From the NCBI GenBank assembly GCA_016779565.1, contig JADHNJ010000007.1:1-64000 (forward strand): 64,000 bases of DNA, read 5' to 3'. Below are positions 8,004 to 16,401 of the stretch, one piece after another. The notes below the pieces were generated by a model. That model saw nothing but the letters and a program-made list of their open reading frames with translations, had not been told where the DNA came from and did not search any database. Origin of the DNA: Pseudomonadales bacterium. Its GTDB lineage: Bacteria > Pseudomonadota > Gammaproteobacteria > Pseudomonadales > Azotimanducaceae. Numbering within the stretch: position 1 is the first letter of the stretch; each line of letters opens with the position of its first letter. The translations under genes were made by a program, and so were the position numbers.

Positions 8004-10778
8004 TTAGAATGTGTAGCGACCTTGTACGTACCATGTGCTACCGATGAAGCCGAACGGGCTAGCCTCTGGGTAGAGCTGGCCGACGCCGCCCGCACCAGGG
8101 TTCTTTTCAGGATAGGTATCAAACAGGTTTTCTACACCAAGCACGACCTCAGCCTTTTCAGTCAAGTCATAAGCGATTTGAGCGTCAACTAGCGTTTCCG
8201 CACCGACGTCATACCCGTTGCCAGTATCTTTCCAGCCGCCGTAGTAGTTGGCTCTTACCATGGTTCTGAGTTTGCCTTGGCTGTGTCGCCAAGCCACGTT
8301 GCCCTTGACACTCGGTAATAAGTCTTCAAGAGACTCAACACGGCCAGCGCCAATTGGGTTAACCGTACCTCGACTATCTACCTCGGTGTCGTTGAAGTTA
8401 GCAGCGATGGTAACGGTTGATTCGCCGTCACCTAAGCTAAAGTCAATACTACCGACGACGTCAACGCCACTGGTGGTGGTGTCGAAGCTGTTGCTGAAGA
8501 ATCTGAATTGTTTCAGATCATCAAGCCCAACAAATAGCGAGCGGTCGATGGTGCCAGCAGCATCTAATGTCGTGAGTGCTTCAGATACCGAGCCAAAACC
8601 AGCGCCGTAGTTGCCGTCTTCATCCGCTGCTATCCCGCCGGTGTAGGCAAGTGCTGCTAAGAAGTCAACATTCGCGCCTAACGCAACACGATCTTCGACT
8701 TCGATATTGTAGTAGTCGATGGTCCAGCTTGAGTTGCCAAGATCGAAGGCAAGCCCCACAGAGAAGTTAGTAGCATCTTCAGTGCCCAATTCTGGACGTC
8801 CGTTTCCTGCGCTTTCAACAAAGTCTGCAGCCAACTGGCCAGCCGCTGAAGACAAAGGCAACGTGCCTTGGTCAACCAGCACGCCGTTGCTGATCTGAGT
8901 CGTCACGTTGGTAATGCTGGCTTGGCCGGACGTTGGTGCGTGAAAGCCTGTCGAGTAGGCTGCACGTAAACGCACTTGCTCGTTAAGACGCAAAAGACCA
9001 GCCAGTTTGAAGTCTGTAGTATCGCCAAAGGCGCTAAAGTCTTCATAACGAACAGCGGTTTGTACCGTAAACGCGTCAGTAATGTCGGTCTCAAGGTCAA
9101 CATAAAATGCTGTGCTGTCTTGCTCGGCTGAAGTGTCCCGAGGGAAACCTCCAAAGCCATTTGAGCTTGAGCTGAAGCCTTGGCTAGCGAGCGGACCTAA
9201 AGCATAAGAGGCAGCATCCCCAGCGTAGAGGTCAAATTCCTCTTCGCGGTATTCAGCGCCAAATGCGACGTTGAGATCAGATGCAAAACCTGCATCAACC
9301 GCGTATACAAAGCTCAAGTTGTAAACCGTTTCGGTTTGCTCTTGACCACCGGGTACAAAATCTCTCGGCGTATCTGGTCCGAGCGAGGCATTGATTGTGT
9401 TTCGGATGAAGAAGTCGGTCCGATTTGATCCGCGCTGGGCACTTAGGTCATAGGATAAACCATCGACCATAGTAACTTCGCCTCGAACGCCAATGGCAAA
9501 AGCTGAGTCCTCGTTATCGCCGCCAAAGCGTGGCACGAAGCCCGCTGGAATCGTCTCGATAAAAGAAAAGCAATTTGCATCAGCGGTGACACTTGCTAGG
9601 AAGCCAGCATCTGGCGTGACGCCGCCAGCGCCACCGAGAGGAATGCCATCGATACAACTGCTACCGCCGTCTAGATCGCCAACCAGTACTGACGGCACGC
9701 CTGTTTCCGCTGCGAGCCCCGTGAGTGGGTCCACTACCGGTCCTTTGTAGACGCCGCCACGCTGACCTGTGCTACCGCCCGTCAGGTTGTTGGCATTTCC
9801 CACAACGTTTCTGTAGAAGAAGCCGCCGGTGACATTGCGCTCCGCGTAGTTGCCAAAGGCATAAACTTCAGCATTGTCGCTGAGCTCGATTGCAGCGTTC
9901 AGGAAAAATTTCACATCGTCTTCCACGTCGGGCTGGCCCCAGTATTGCGGCACAGCGCTGGTGTAGCTGTTGATGGTCTGGAAATCGGCGACAGGTGAGT
10001 AGCCGTTGGCAGCTGCGTAAGCAACATCATCCCGCACGATAGACCTGACGGTTCCCTCAACATCTCGTACTTCACCTGTTAGGTTGATGAAGCCAGTGTC
10101 ACCGAGTGGCAAACCTAGGTTGGCGGCGATAAGGTAGTTGTCACCATCACCTTCAGTCGTAGAACCATATTTCGTGGTGATCTCAAAACCTTCCGCGTCA
10201 TCGCGGAGGATGAAATTTAGTACACCGGCGATGGCATCAGAGCCATATTGCGATGATGCACCGTCTCGCAGGACCTCTACTTGCTTCAGGGCTAGCGCTG
10301 GTATAGCAGACAAATCAACACCTTGTGCGCCGTCAGAGATGCCGCCACCTAGGAAGGAAATAATCGAACCTCGGTGCCGTCGTTTACCATTGACCAACAC
10401 TAAGACGTTATCAGGTGATAAACCTCGTACATTCGGTGGGCGTGAAATGGTCGCCGCGTCGCTAATTGGCTGTGTGTTGACGTCATAAGATGGTACAGAG
10501 GTTCTGAGCATGTCTTGGATATCAGTTGACGCGTTTTCGCGAAATTCAGACCCAGTGATGACGTCCACAGGGACGGTGGAGTCTGCGGCTGACCGGTCAG
10601 CGACCCGAGTTCCCGTCACGATAACCTCTTCTATCTCGCTGCTTTCAGCCAAGGTTTGTAAAGGCATCGCTAGGGTCAACGGTAGCGCTAACGCGACGAG
10701 AGCCGCCCTAGATTTGTTGAGATTAGTTTTCAAAAGTAAGTCCTCATTTTGTTTGAAGTCCGGTGTGGCAGCTCGCAA
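8004..10778 (-). CDS. TonB-dependent outer membrane receptor
   Basis: Signal peptide, 'IEEVIVTGTRVADR', plug 'VRGLSPDNVLVLVNGKRRHRG', 'VEVLRDGASSQYGSDAIAGVLNFILR', C-terminal '...WYVQGRYTF'. True start may be an internal codon. Confidence 0.93.
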   Translation of the reverse strand: MRAATPDFKQNEDLLLKTNLNKSRAALVALALPLTLAMPLQTLAESSEIEEVIVTGTRVADRSAADSTVPVDVITGSEFRENASTDIQDMLRTSVPSYDVNTQPISDAATISRPPNVRGLSPDNVLVLVNGKRRHRGSIISFLGGGISDGAQGVDLSAIPALALKQVEVLRDGASSQYGSDAIAGVLNFILRDDAEGFEITTKYGSTTEGDGDNYLIAANLGLPLGDTGFINLTGEVRDVEGTVRSIVRDDVAYAAANGYSPVADFQTINSYTSAVPQYWGQPDVEDDVKFFLNAAIELSDNAEVYAFGNYAERNVTGGFFYRNVVGNANNLTGGSTGQRGGVYKGPVVDPLTGLAAETGVPSVLVGDLDGGSSCIDGIPLGGAGGVTPDAGFLASVTADANCFSFIETIPAGFVPRFGGDNEDSAFAIGVRGEVTMVDGLSYDLSAQRGSNRTDFFIRNTINASLGPDTPRDFVPGGQEQTETVYNLSFVYAVDAGFASDLNVAFGAEYREEEFDLYAGDAASYALGPLASQGFSSSSNGFGGFPRDTSAEQDSTAFYVDLETDITDAFTVQTAVRYEDFSAFGDTTDFKLAGLLRLNEQVRLRAAYSTGFHAPTSGQASITNVTTQISNGVLVDQGTLPLSSAAGQLAADFVESAGNGRPELGTEDATNFSVGLAFDLGNSSWTIDYYNIEVEDRVALGANVDFLAALAYTGGIAADEDGNYGAGFGSVSEALTTLDAAGTIDRSLFVGLDDLKQFRFFSNSFDTTTSGVDVVGSIDFSLGDGESTVTIAANFNDTEVDSRGTVNPIGAGRVESLEDLLPSVKGNVAWRHSQGKLRTMVRANYYGGWKDTGNGYDVGAETLVDAQIAYDLTEKAEVVLGVENLFDTYPEKNPGAGGVGQLYPEASPFGFIGSTWYVQGRYTF

Positions 10779-11316
10779 AGTGCAACAATTGCTTGCACAG
10801 CAGAGCCCCCAAACTTTTCGGGGGGCGAAGTCTAAGATATTTCTCCAGAATTAACCACTATTTTCTCTAGAATGTTGACCGGGTTATTTCAGGCGCTAAC
10901 AATCCAAGGGAACCTCAGCGACCTAGGGAGAAGGCCGGGTCATCACAAACAAGTCTGCCGCCCGATGCCTGAGCATCTTCGCTGCCAGCATTGGTTAGGT
11001 TTCGAGTTTTGACCCGGTCCGGGTGATTTTAAAAGCGAGGGATGCGTCAAAGCTCTCGGCAAATGAAATTCGTACTTGCGAAGAGGAGGCACCTCGCTCT
11101 TTGAGGTGCAGGGCTTGATCCCTAGGGCCTGCGATCAAACGATTTGGGTTGAAACACTGGATTGATTGAATACGGAGTTGAGAAACAAGATCTACCCTAG
11201 CATGGGTTTTTTAGGTTGGATTGCATTGAAGTCATACTGATGCCCCAATTCAACGCAAAGGTGTGAGGCCAATGGTTTATCCCGTGTTTTAAACCCTTTA
11301 CCATAGGCGTAAGAGA

Positions 11317-12423
11317 TTGTTAGAGATAAAAGCTTTGAAAATACTGAAACTGAGTGGTCGGTTGGCTCGATGGATGCAGATAGTGATGTTCATCAGTTCT
11401 CCACTGATTTTCACGCAAGCTGTGGGTGGATCGATCGAGCCGATCTCCATAAAAGTGGTCGTGGTGACAATGTTCGAGCATGGAGCGCTCACAGGAGACC
11501 GGCCAGGAGAGTTTCAGTTCTGGGTTGAACGGTTTCCGCTTGACCAAGAGGTGCCTTTTGAGATGGGTCAGCATCCCATTCGGCTGAATGATCAGGGTGT
11601 ATTAGGTATTTGCACAGGCGGCGGCGTGACCAATGCAACCGCTTCGATCATGGCTTTGGGCATGGACCCAAGGTTTGATTTAAGTCAGGCCTATTGGTTA
11701 GTTGCAGGGATCGCTGGGGGCGACCCAGCAGATGTCACTATCGGATCAGGCGCTTGGGCTCGTTACGTGATTGATGGAGATCTTGGCTTCGAAATAGATG
11801 CCCGAGAAATTCCAGAGGACTGGCCCTACGGGTTCATTCCCCTGGGCGCGACGCAACCGGCACAGCCGGGTGATGATGTTTCCAAGGGCTGGACCGTAGA
11901 CACGGTGAGTTTTGCCTTGTCTGAGCCGCTTGCTAAGTGGGCGCAGTCGGTCTCTAGTACGGTCGAGTTACCCGAGTACCCAGCTTCTCGAGCATTTTCA
12001 AAACAGTTCAAAGGCCAAATTGGCGCCAATAGCCCACCGGCAGCGGTCCTAGGCGAAACGCTTTCGGCGAGCACCTATTGGCACGGAAACTATTTGACCA
12101 GTTGGGCCAATGATTGGGTGCAGGTTTACAGTAATAAAGAAATGAACTTCATGACCAGTAATATGGAAGATAGTGGAACCTTGACGGCAATTTTTCGTTT
12201 AGGGCGCACGGGGCTTGTTGATCCTGAGCGGGTTATGGTGTTGCGCACGGTGAGCAATTACACCCAGCCGCCCCCGGGGAAGTCGACTGCCTGGAGCGCA
12301 ACAGCCGACTACCCGGATGACGGCCTGCCTGCACTGGAGTCTGCCTATGTTTATGGCGCAAAGGTTGTTCATACCTTAATAGATGGCTGGTCCGAGTATC
12401 GCGATCGGTTACCTGCACGATAG
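11317..12423 (+). CDS. NUP-family (so-called purine nucleoside permease) protein, exported; nucleoside phosphorylase/MTAN-like motifs
   Basis: N-terminal signal/TM segment; 'KVVVVTMFEHGALTGDRPGEFQFW', 'CTGGGVTNATASIMALGMDPRFDLSQAYWLVAGIAGGDP..IGSGAWA', 'MEDSGT', 'LRTVSNYTQPPPG'; paralogous to 32859-33959. Confidence 0.85.
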   Translation: MLEIKALKILKLSGRLARWMQIVMFISSPLIFTQAVGGSIEPISIKVVVVTMFEHGALTGDRPGEFQFWVERFPLDQEVPFEMGQHPIRLNDQGVLGICTGGGVTNATASIMALGMDPRFDLSQAYWLVAGIAGGDPADVTIGSGAWARYVIDGDLGFEIDAREIPEDWPYGFIPLGATQPAQPGDDVSKGWTVDTVSFALSEPLAKWAQSVSSTVELPEYPASRAFSKQFKGQIGANSPPAAVLGETLSASTYWHGNYLTSWANDWVQVYSNKEMNFMTSNMEDSGTLTAIFRLGRTGLVDPERVMVLRTVSNYTQPPPGKSTAWSATADYPDDGLPALESAYVYGAKVVHTLIDGWSEYRDRLPAR

Positions 12424-12425
12424 CG

Positions 12426-13763
12426 TCAGAGGCGAGCGATTAGAGCCTTAGCGGCCAAGCGATGACGAGCCTTGAGCCCTTCGAGATCAAAGTCAACGAG
12501 TTCGCCACTTTTTACTCGCCAATCTCCGGCCACCATCACATGCCAAGCTTTGGTTGTGCCCGATAACAATAGGGTTGTGATAGGGTCATGGTGGCCACTG
12601 TGTTGAATGCCATCAACTCGAAATAAGGCTAAATCCGCCGCCTGACCGGGCTTGATGGAGCCGAGCTCCGGGCGGTTAAGGGCGCTGGCACCTTGGCTTG
12701 TTGCCCAATCAAGGGCATGGTCGACCGAAATTCGCTTGCTGCCGTAGCGCAGTCTTTGTAATAGAAAGGCTTGGCGGACCTCTAAGATCAAGTTGGAATG
12801 GTCATTCGATGCTGAGCCATCGACGCCGATGCCAATATTAACACCATGATGCATGAGGTCTAAGGTCTGGCATATGCCGGATCCTAAAATCATATTCGAG
12901 CTAGGGCAGTGGGTGATGCTGGTGCCGGATTGCCCAAGCCGGATTTGCTCGCTTTCGTTAAAGTGAATGCCATGAGCTAGCCAAGTCCGTGGACCTAGCC
13001 AGTTCACATCCTCGAGATAGTCTAGTGGTCTCTGGTGGTACAGCGACTCGCAGAACTGCGTTTCATCCTCGGTCTCAGCCAAGTGAGTATGGAGGCCCGC
13101 CTCAAAAGACTGAGCTAGCACCGCACTTTCTCGCATCAAGGTTTTGCTCACCGAAAATGGTGAGCACGGTGCCAGAGCGATCTGGGTCATAGCACCGGTG
13201 GTGGGATCGTGATGCGCCTCCAGCATGCGCCTACTGTGGTCTAAAATGGCTCGTTCTGACTGAGTGACTCGATCGGGTGGTAACCCGCCTTTAGACTGGC
13301 CTAGACTCATTGACCCTCGGCACAAAATGCTGCGAAGTCCGAGGGCTTCCAAGGCCGCGATTTGCATTTCCGTCGCGTTATCAAGCTGGTTTGAAAATAC
13401 ATAGTGATGGTCTACCGCTGTGGTGCAACCGGAAAGCAAGAGTTCGGCGGCGGCTAGTTGGGTGCTAATGAAGACATCGTCGGGTGATAGGTTAGCCCAA
13501 ATTGGGTAGAGCGCTTCAAGCCACGGAAATAATGCCTGATTGCTGGCCGCTGGTACCGCGCGCGTTAGGGTCTGATAAAAGTGGTGATGGCCATTAATGA
13601 GTCCAGGCAAGACCACCAAATCCTTTGCGTCGAGGCAGTCATCATAGTCAAGAGGTGGTTGGTCAAGCAGCGCCGTGATGGTGTTGTTTTCGATCATAAG
13701 GCCTGCTTTGGCAGTGCCTTCGATGCCATAGATTGCTAGAGGATTTTTGAGCCAAAGTTTCAT
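12426..13763 (-). CDS. Amidohydrolase, probable 8-oxoguanine deaminase / guanine-deaminase-like
   Basis: 'GLINGHHHFYQTLTRAVPAASNQALFPWLEALYPIWANLSP', 'HLAETEDE', 'GIGVDGSASNDHSNLILEVR'; start taken as the Met of MKLWLKNP, overlapping the tetR stop codon. Confidence 0.75.
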   Translation of the reverse strand: MKLWLKNPLAIYGIEGTAKAGLMIENNTITALLDQPPLDYDDCLDAKDLVVLPGLINGHHHFYQTLTRAVPAASNQALFPWLEALYPIWANLSPDDVFISTQLAAAELLLSGCTTAVDHHYVFSNQLDNATEMQIAALEALGLRSILCRGSMSLGQSKGGLPPDRVTQSERAILDHSRRMLEAHHDPTTGAMTQIALAPCSPFSVSKTLMRESAVLAQSFEAGLHTHLAETEDETQFCESLYHQRPLDYLEDVNWLGPRTWLAHGIHFNESEQIRLGQSGTSITHCPSSNMILGSGICQTLDLMHHGVNIGIGVDGSASNDHSNLILEVRQAFLLQRLRYGSKRISVDHALDWATSQGASALNRPELGSIKPGQAADLALFRVDGIQHSGHHDPITTLLLSGTTKAWHVMVAGDWRVKSGELVDFDLEGLKARHRLAAKALIARL

Positions 13764-14410
13764 CGGGTTTCCCCCTCGGGGGTAAGTCCACATCCTCTCA
13801 AAATAAACGATACTAAGAAGTTCGCAGTTTCCTCAGCGACTTGGTCGTTAAATTGGGCTCGATTAAGCAACGCTAAAACTTGCACTTGAAAGTCAGCATA
13901 ATGCTGAGTTGCGGCCCAAATAAGGAAAATCAGTCTTTCGGGGTCAACGGTAAGCATCTTGCCGTCTTCCATCCAGCGCCTCAAAATTTCGGTGCGGGCT
14001 TGCAGCCAAGCGTGCATTTCGGTGTGTAGATAGGGCCCCAAGTTAGGAGCGCCCTGTATCATTTCGTTGGCAAACAGTCGCGACGCTGCAGGGTCCTTTT
14101 GGGCTTGCCTGAGTTTTTCTCGAATGAAGGTCTCCAAGACTACAGCCGGTTCAACCTCTGAATCGAGCTCCTCGAAAGCAAGGTTCCAAGACTCGATCGT
14201 GTTCTCGAGAACCGCCTGGTAGAGGCGCTGCTTGGTTTGGTAGTGATAATGGATGTTGGGTTTTGGCAATGCTGCTCGATCTGCGACGCGTTGCATACGG
14301 GCGCCTTCGAAACCAAATTGGGCGAACTCGGCTTTTGCGGCCGATAAAATTTTATCTTTGGCTTCTGCGGAAATCGGGTTAGAGATATCTTTCGTATTCG
14401 TATTGACCAT
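13760..14410 (-). CDS. TetR/AcrR family regulator, RutR-like
   Basis: N-terminal HTH 'ILSAAKAEFAQFGFEGARMQRVADRAALPKPNIHYHYQTKQRLY'; C-terminal 'ASRLFANEMIQGAP' and 'RLIFLIWAATQHYADFQ' resemble E. coli RutR as remembered. Confidence 0.85.
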   Translation of the reverse strand: MVNTNTKDISNPISAEAKDKILSAAKAEFAQFGFEGARMQRVADRAALPKPNIHYHYQTKQRLYQAVLENTIESWNLAFEELDSEVEPAVVLETFIREKLRQAQKDPAASRLFANEMIQGAPNLGPYLHTEMHAWLQARTEILRRWMEDGKMLTVDPERLIFLIWAATQHYADFQVQVLALLNRAQFNDQVAEETANFLVSFILRGCGLTPEGETR

Positions 14411-14418
14411 TTGGACAA
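14403..14418. promoter_or_regulatory. Candidate RutR-type operator 1 (overlaps the tetR start codon)
   Basis: TTGACCA-TT-TGGACAA, 13/14 match to the E. coli RutR consensus TTGACCAnnTGGTCAA. Confidence 0.7.
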
Positions 14419-14485
14419 TGTTATTCTTTATTTATTAGGGTTTGAACCCTTATGTATTGTTTAATTTTTATGATATAAGTATTTC

Positions 14486-14501
14486 CTAACCAAATGGTCA
14501 A
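14486..14501. promoter_or_regulatory. Candidate RutR-type operator 2 in the tetR/xdh divergent region
   Basis: CTAACCA-AA-TGGTCAA: one perfect half site plus a 5/7 half site. Confidence 0.55.
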
Positions 14502-14588
14502 GTATAAAAGGTGCTAGAATTGGTGCTTGCTAGATTAAAACTTGCGGACGTTGGGTTAAAACGCGAAATCGCCGCTGTAGTTGGCGAA

Positions 14589-14814
14589 ACAGACAAGCTA
14601 AGTAACAGGCAGGTTATAAAAATACGCACAGGTCAAATAACAGACAGGTTAAAAGACAAACAAACTAAGAGACAGACAAGCTAAGTGAAATAGCCGAGTA
14701 AGCCGCTGGCAGGGTGAGTAAAGCTTGATGAAAGCTCGGGTAAAGCTTGATAAAAGCCCGAGTGTGACCAATGGCTGAGAGGGTCGCTGTTATAGAGGGT
14801 CGCTGTTATAGAGG
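14589..14814. repeat. Cluster of short direct repeats in the xdh leader
   Basis: acagacaagctaagt at 14589 and 14672; (g)taaagcttgatRaaagcYcg near 14718 and 14740; perfect 16-bp tandem gagggtcgctgttata at 14779-14794 and 14795-14810. Confidence 0.8.
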
Positions 14815-14919
14815 AATTAGTCCCTTTTTGAACGACGTACACCAAACGCTGAGAAGCGGGTGGGTGAGGGTTTATTAGGTTTCAATCGACCTTGAGCTAA
14901 ATGCAATCTAGGAAATGGT

Positions 14920-16401
14920 ATGCAATGGGAAGGCGTGCAATTTTGGCTTAATGGTAACCCTCGGGTGCAAGTGGGTGCTAATGACCAGACGCTGCTTGAT
15001 TATCTTCGTCATGAGGGGTTAACGGGCACTAAAGAAGGATGTGCCTCCGGAGACTGTGGGGCATGCACGGTGCTAATCCAGGATGAAGTTGGTGGATCCC
15101 ATTACCCGGCAAACGCCTGCATTCTGCCTATACAACAGTTGCAGCATCAGGGCGTCCTGACCGTTGAGGGCCTAGCCAACGCAGAGGCTCTGAACCCCGT
15201 GCAAGCTGCCCTGATCGAGCAGCATGGCTCGCAGTGCGGTTTCTGTACACCAGGGTTTGTGATGGCAATGGCAGGTTGGCTTAGTGCTCAGCCCGAGGCG
15301 ACCCTTTCAGATCATGCGTTAATGGCGGTCAATGCCAACCCTATCGGAAAAAGTGCCCGAGAGGCGATCTCCGGCAATCTGTGCCGATGTACGGGCTATC
15401 GGCCAATTCTCGCTGCAGCTTACCAAGCTTTGGCTCATCCCGTTGAAAATCGTCGGTTGCCCGACAGCTTTGGAGCGGGCAGTGATGTCACCAGTTCGCC
15501 ACAACCAGAGGTCGTGTCGGCGACAGCCATCGGCGCATTTTATCGACCCGAAAACTTAAGGTCGTTAGAAGCGATCCTGAGGCTAGAACCCGGGGCAATC
15601 CTAGTTGCCGGTGGTACCGATTTGATGCTCGAGGTTACCCAGAAACAGAGCCAGTTCTCATGCCTTGTGAGTACCGCTCGAATAGACGAATTAAAGCAGC
15701 TTGAATTTTTTGAGGATCAAGCAGTCATTGGGGCCGGGGTGACTTTGTCGACATTAAAGCAGATCGCGGAATCTGCTTGGCCCCAATTGGGGACATTTTT
15801 ATCACGGTTGGGTTCTCCGCAGATCAGAAATCGCGGCACTGTGGGAGGAAATTTAGGTACAGCGTCGCCGATCGGTGACCTGCTACCGATTTTCTTAGCT
15901 ATGGATGCGGAGGTCACCGTGGGCGACGCTGAAGGGAATAGGCGGTGCATCGAACTAAGCGAATTTCTGACAGGCTATCGTCAAACTCAGTTAGGTCCGG
16001 GAGAGTATATCCTGTCGGTGCGAGTCCAAGGGCTGGAGGACTTTCATAGATATTATAAAGTCACTAAGCGGCAAGAAGATGACATCGCAACCGTGGGTGT
16101 GTCTCTGAGGCTCAAGTTAGACGGCGATACCATCATTAGAGCCAGAATTGCTGTTGGTGGTGTCGCTGAAAAAGCTTGTCGGCTCCGTGCGATCGAAGCC
16201 CAATTAGAGGGTGTGAGATTAACCCCTCAGTTGATTGAAACCATTCGAGCTGCTGTAGGATCGCAAATCAGGCCCCTCAGCGACGTGCGGGCCAGTGCAG
16301 CATACCGACACGTCCTAACTGCCAATCTCCTAGCACGAGGTTTGACGGCTGCCACCGGGTTAGAAACACGCAGTGTATTTGAGGTCGAACCTGATGCGTA
16401 A
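14920..16401 (+). CDS. xdhA: Xanthine dehydrogenase small subunit (2Fe-2S and FAD domains)
   Basis: 'GCASGDCGACTVLI', 'QCGFCTPGFVMAMAGWL', 'GNLCRCTGYRPI', FAD 'VAGGTDLMLEV' and 'GTVGGNLGTASPIGD'. Confidence 0.95.
   Translation: MQWEGVQFWLNGNPRVQVGANDQTLLDYLRHEGLTGTKEGCASGDCGACTVLIQDEVGGSHYPANACILPIQQLQHQGVLTVEGLANAEALNPVQAALIEQHGSQCGFCTPGFVMAMAGWLSAQPEATLSDHALMAVNANPIGKSAREAISGNLCRCTGYRPILAAAYQALAHPVENRRLPDSFGAGSDVTSSPQPEVVSATAIGAFYRPENLRSLEAILRLEPGAILVAGGTDLMLEVTQKQSQFSCLVSTARIDELKQLEFFEDQAVIGAGVTLSTLKQIAESAWPQLGTFLSRLGSPQIRNRGTVGGNLGTASPIGDLLPIFLAMDAEVTVGDAEGNRRCIELSEFLTGYRQTQLGPGEYILSVRVQGLEDFHRYYKVTKRQEDDIATVGVSLRLKLDGDTIIRARIAVGGVAEKACRLRAIEAQLEGVRLTPQLIETIRAAVGSQIRPLSDVRASAAYRHVLTANLLARGLTAATGLETRSVFEVEPDA

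Noticed and set aside
10805-10826. gccccc-N10-gggggc hairpin upstream of the TonB receptor gene as a riboswitch or terminator
   Set aside because: Short stem with a large loop and no T tract or conserved aptamer motif; insufficient support
8248-10854. Several antisense ORFs within the TonB receptor gene (e.g. 8248-8610, 10138-10488, 10510-10854)
   Set aside because: Low-complexity Ser/Thr/Pro/Arg-rich shadows of a clearly coding opposite strand
14520-14919. Purine or xanthine riboswitch in the xdh leader
   Set aside because: No recognisable purine-aptamer core or NMT1-like conserved sequence by eye; only repeats are evident. An Infernal scan would be decisive
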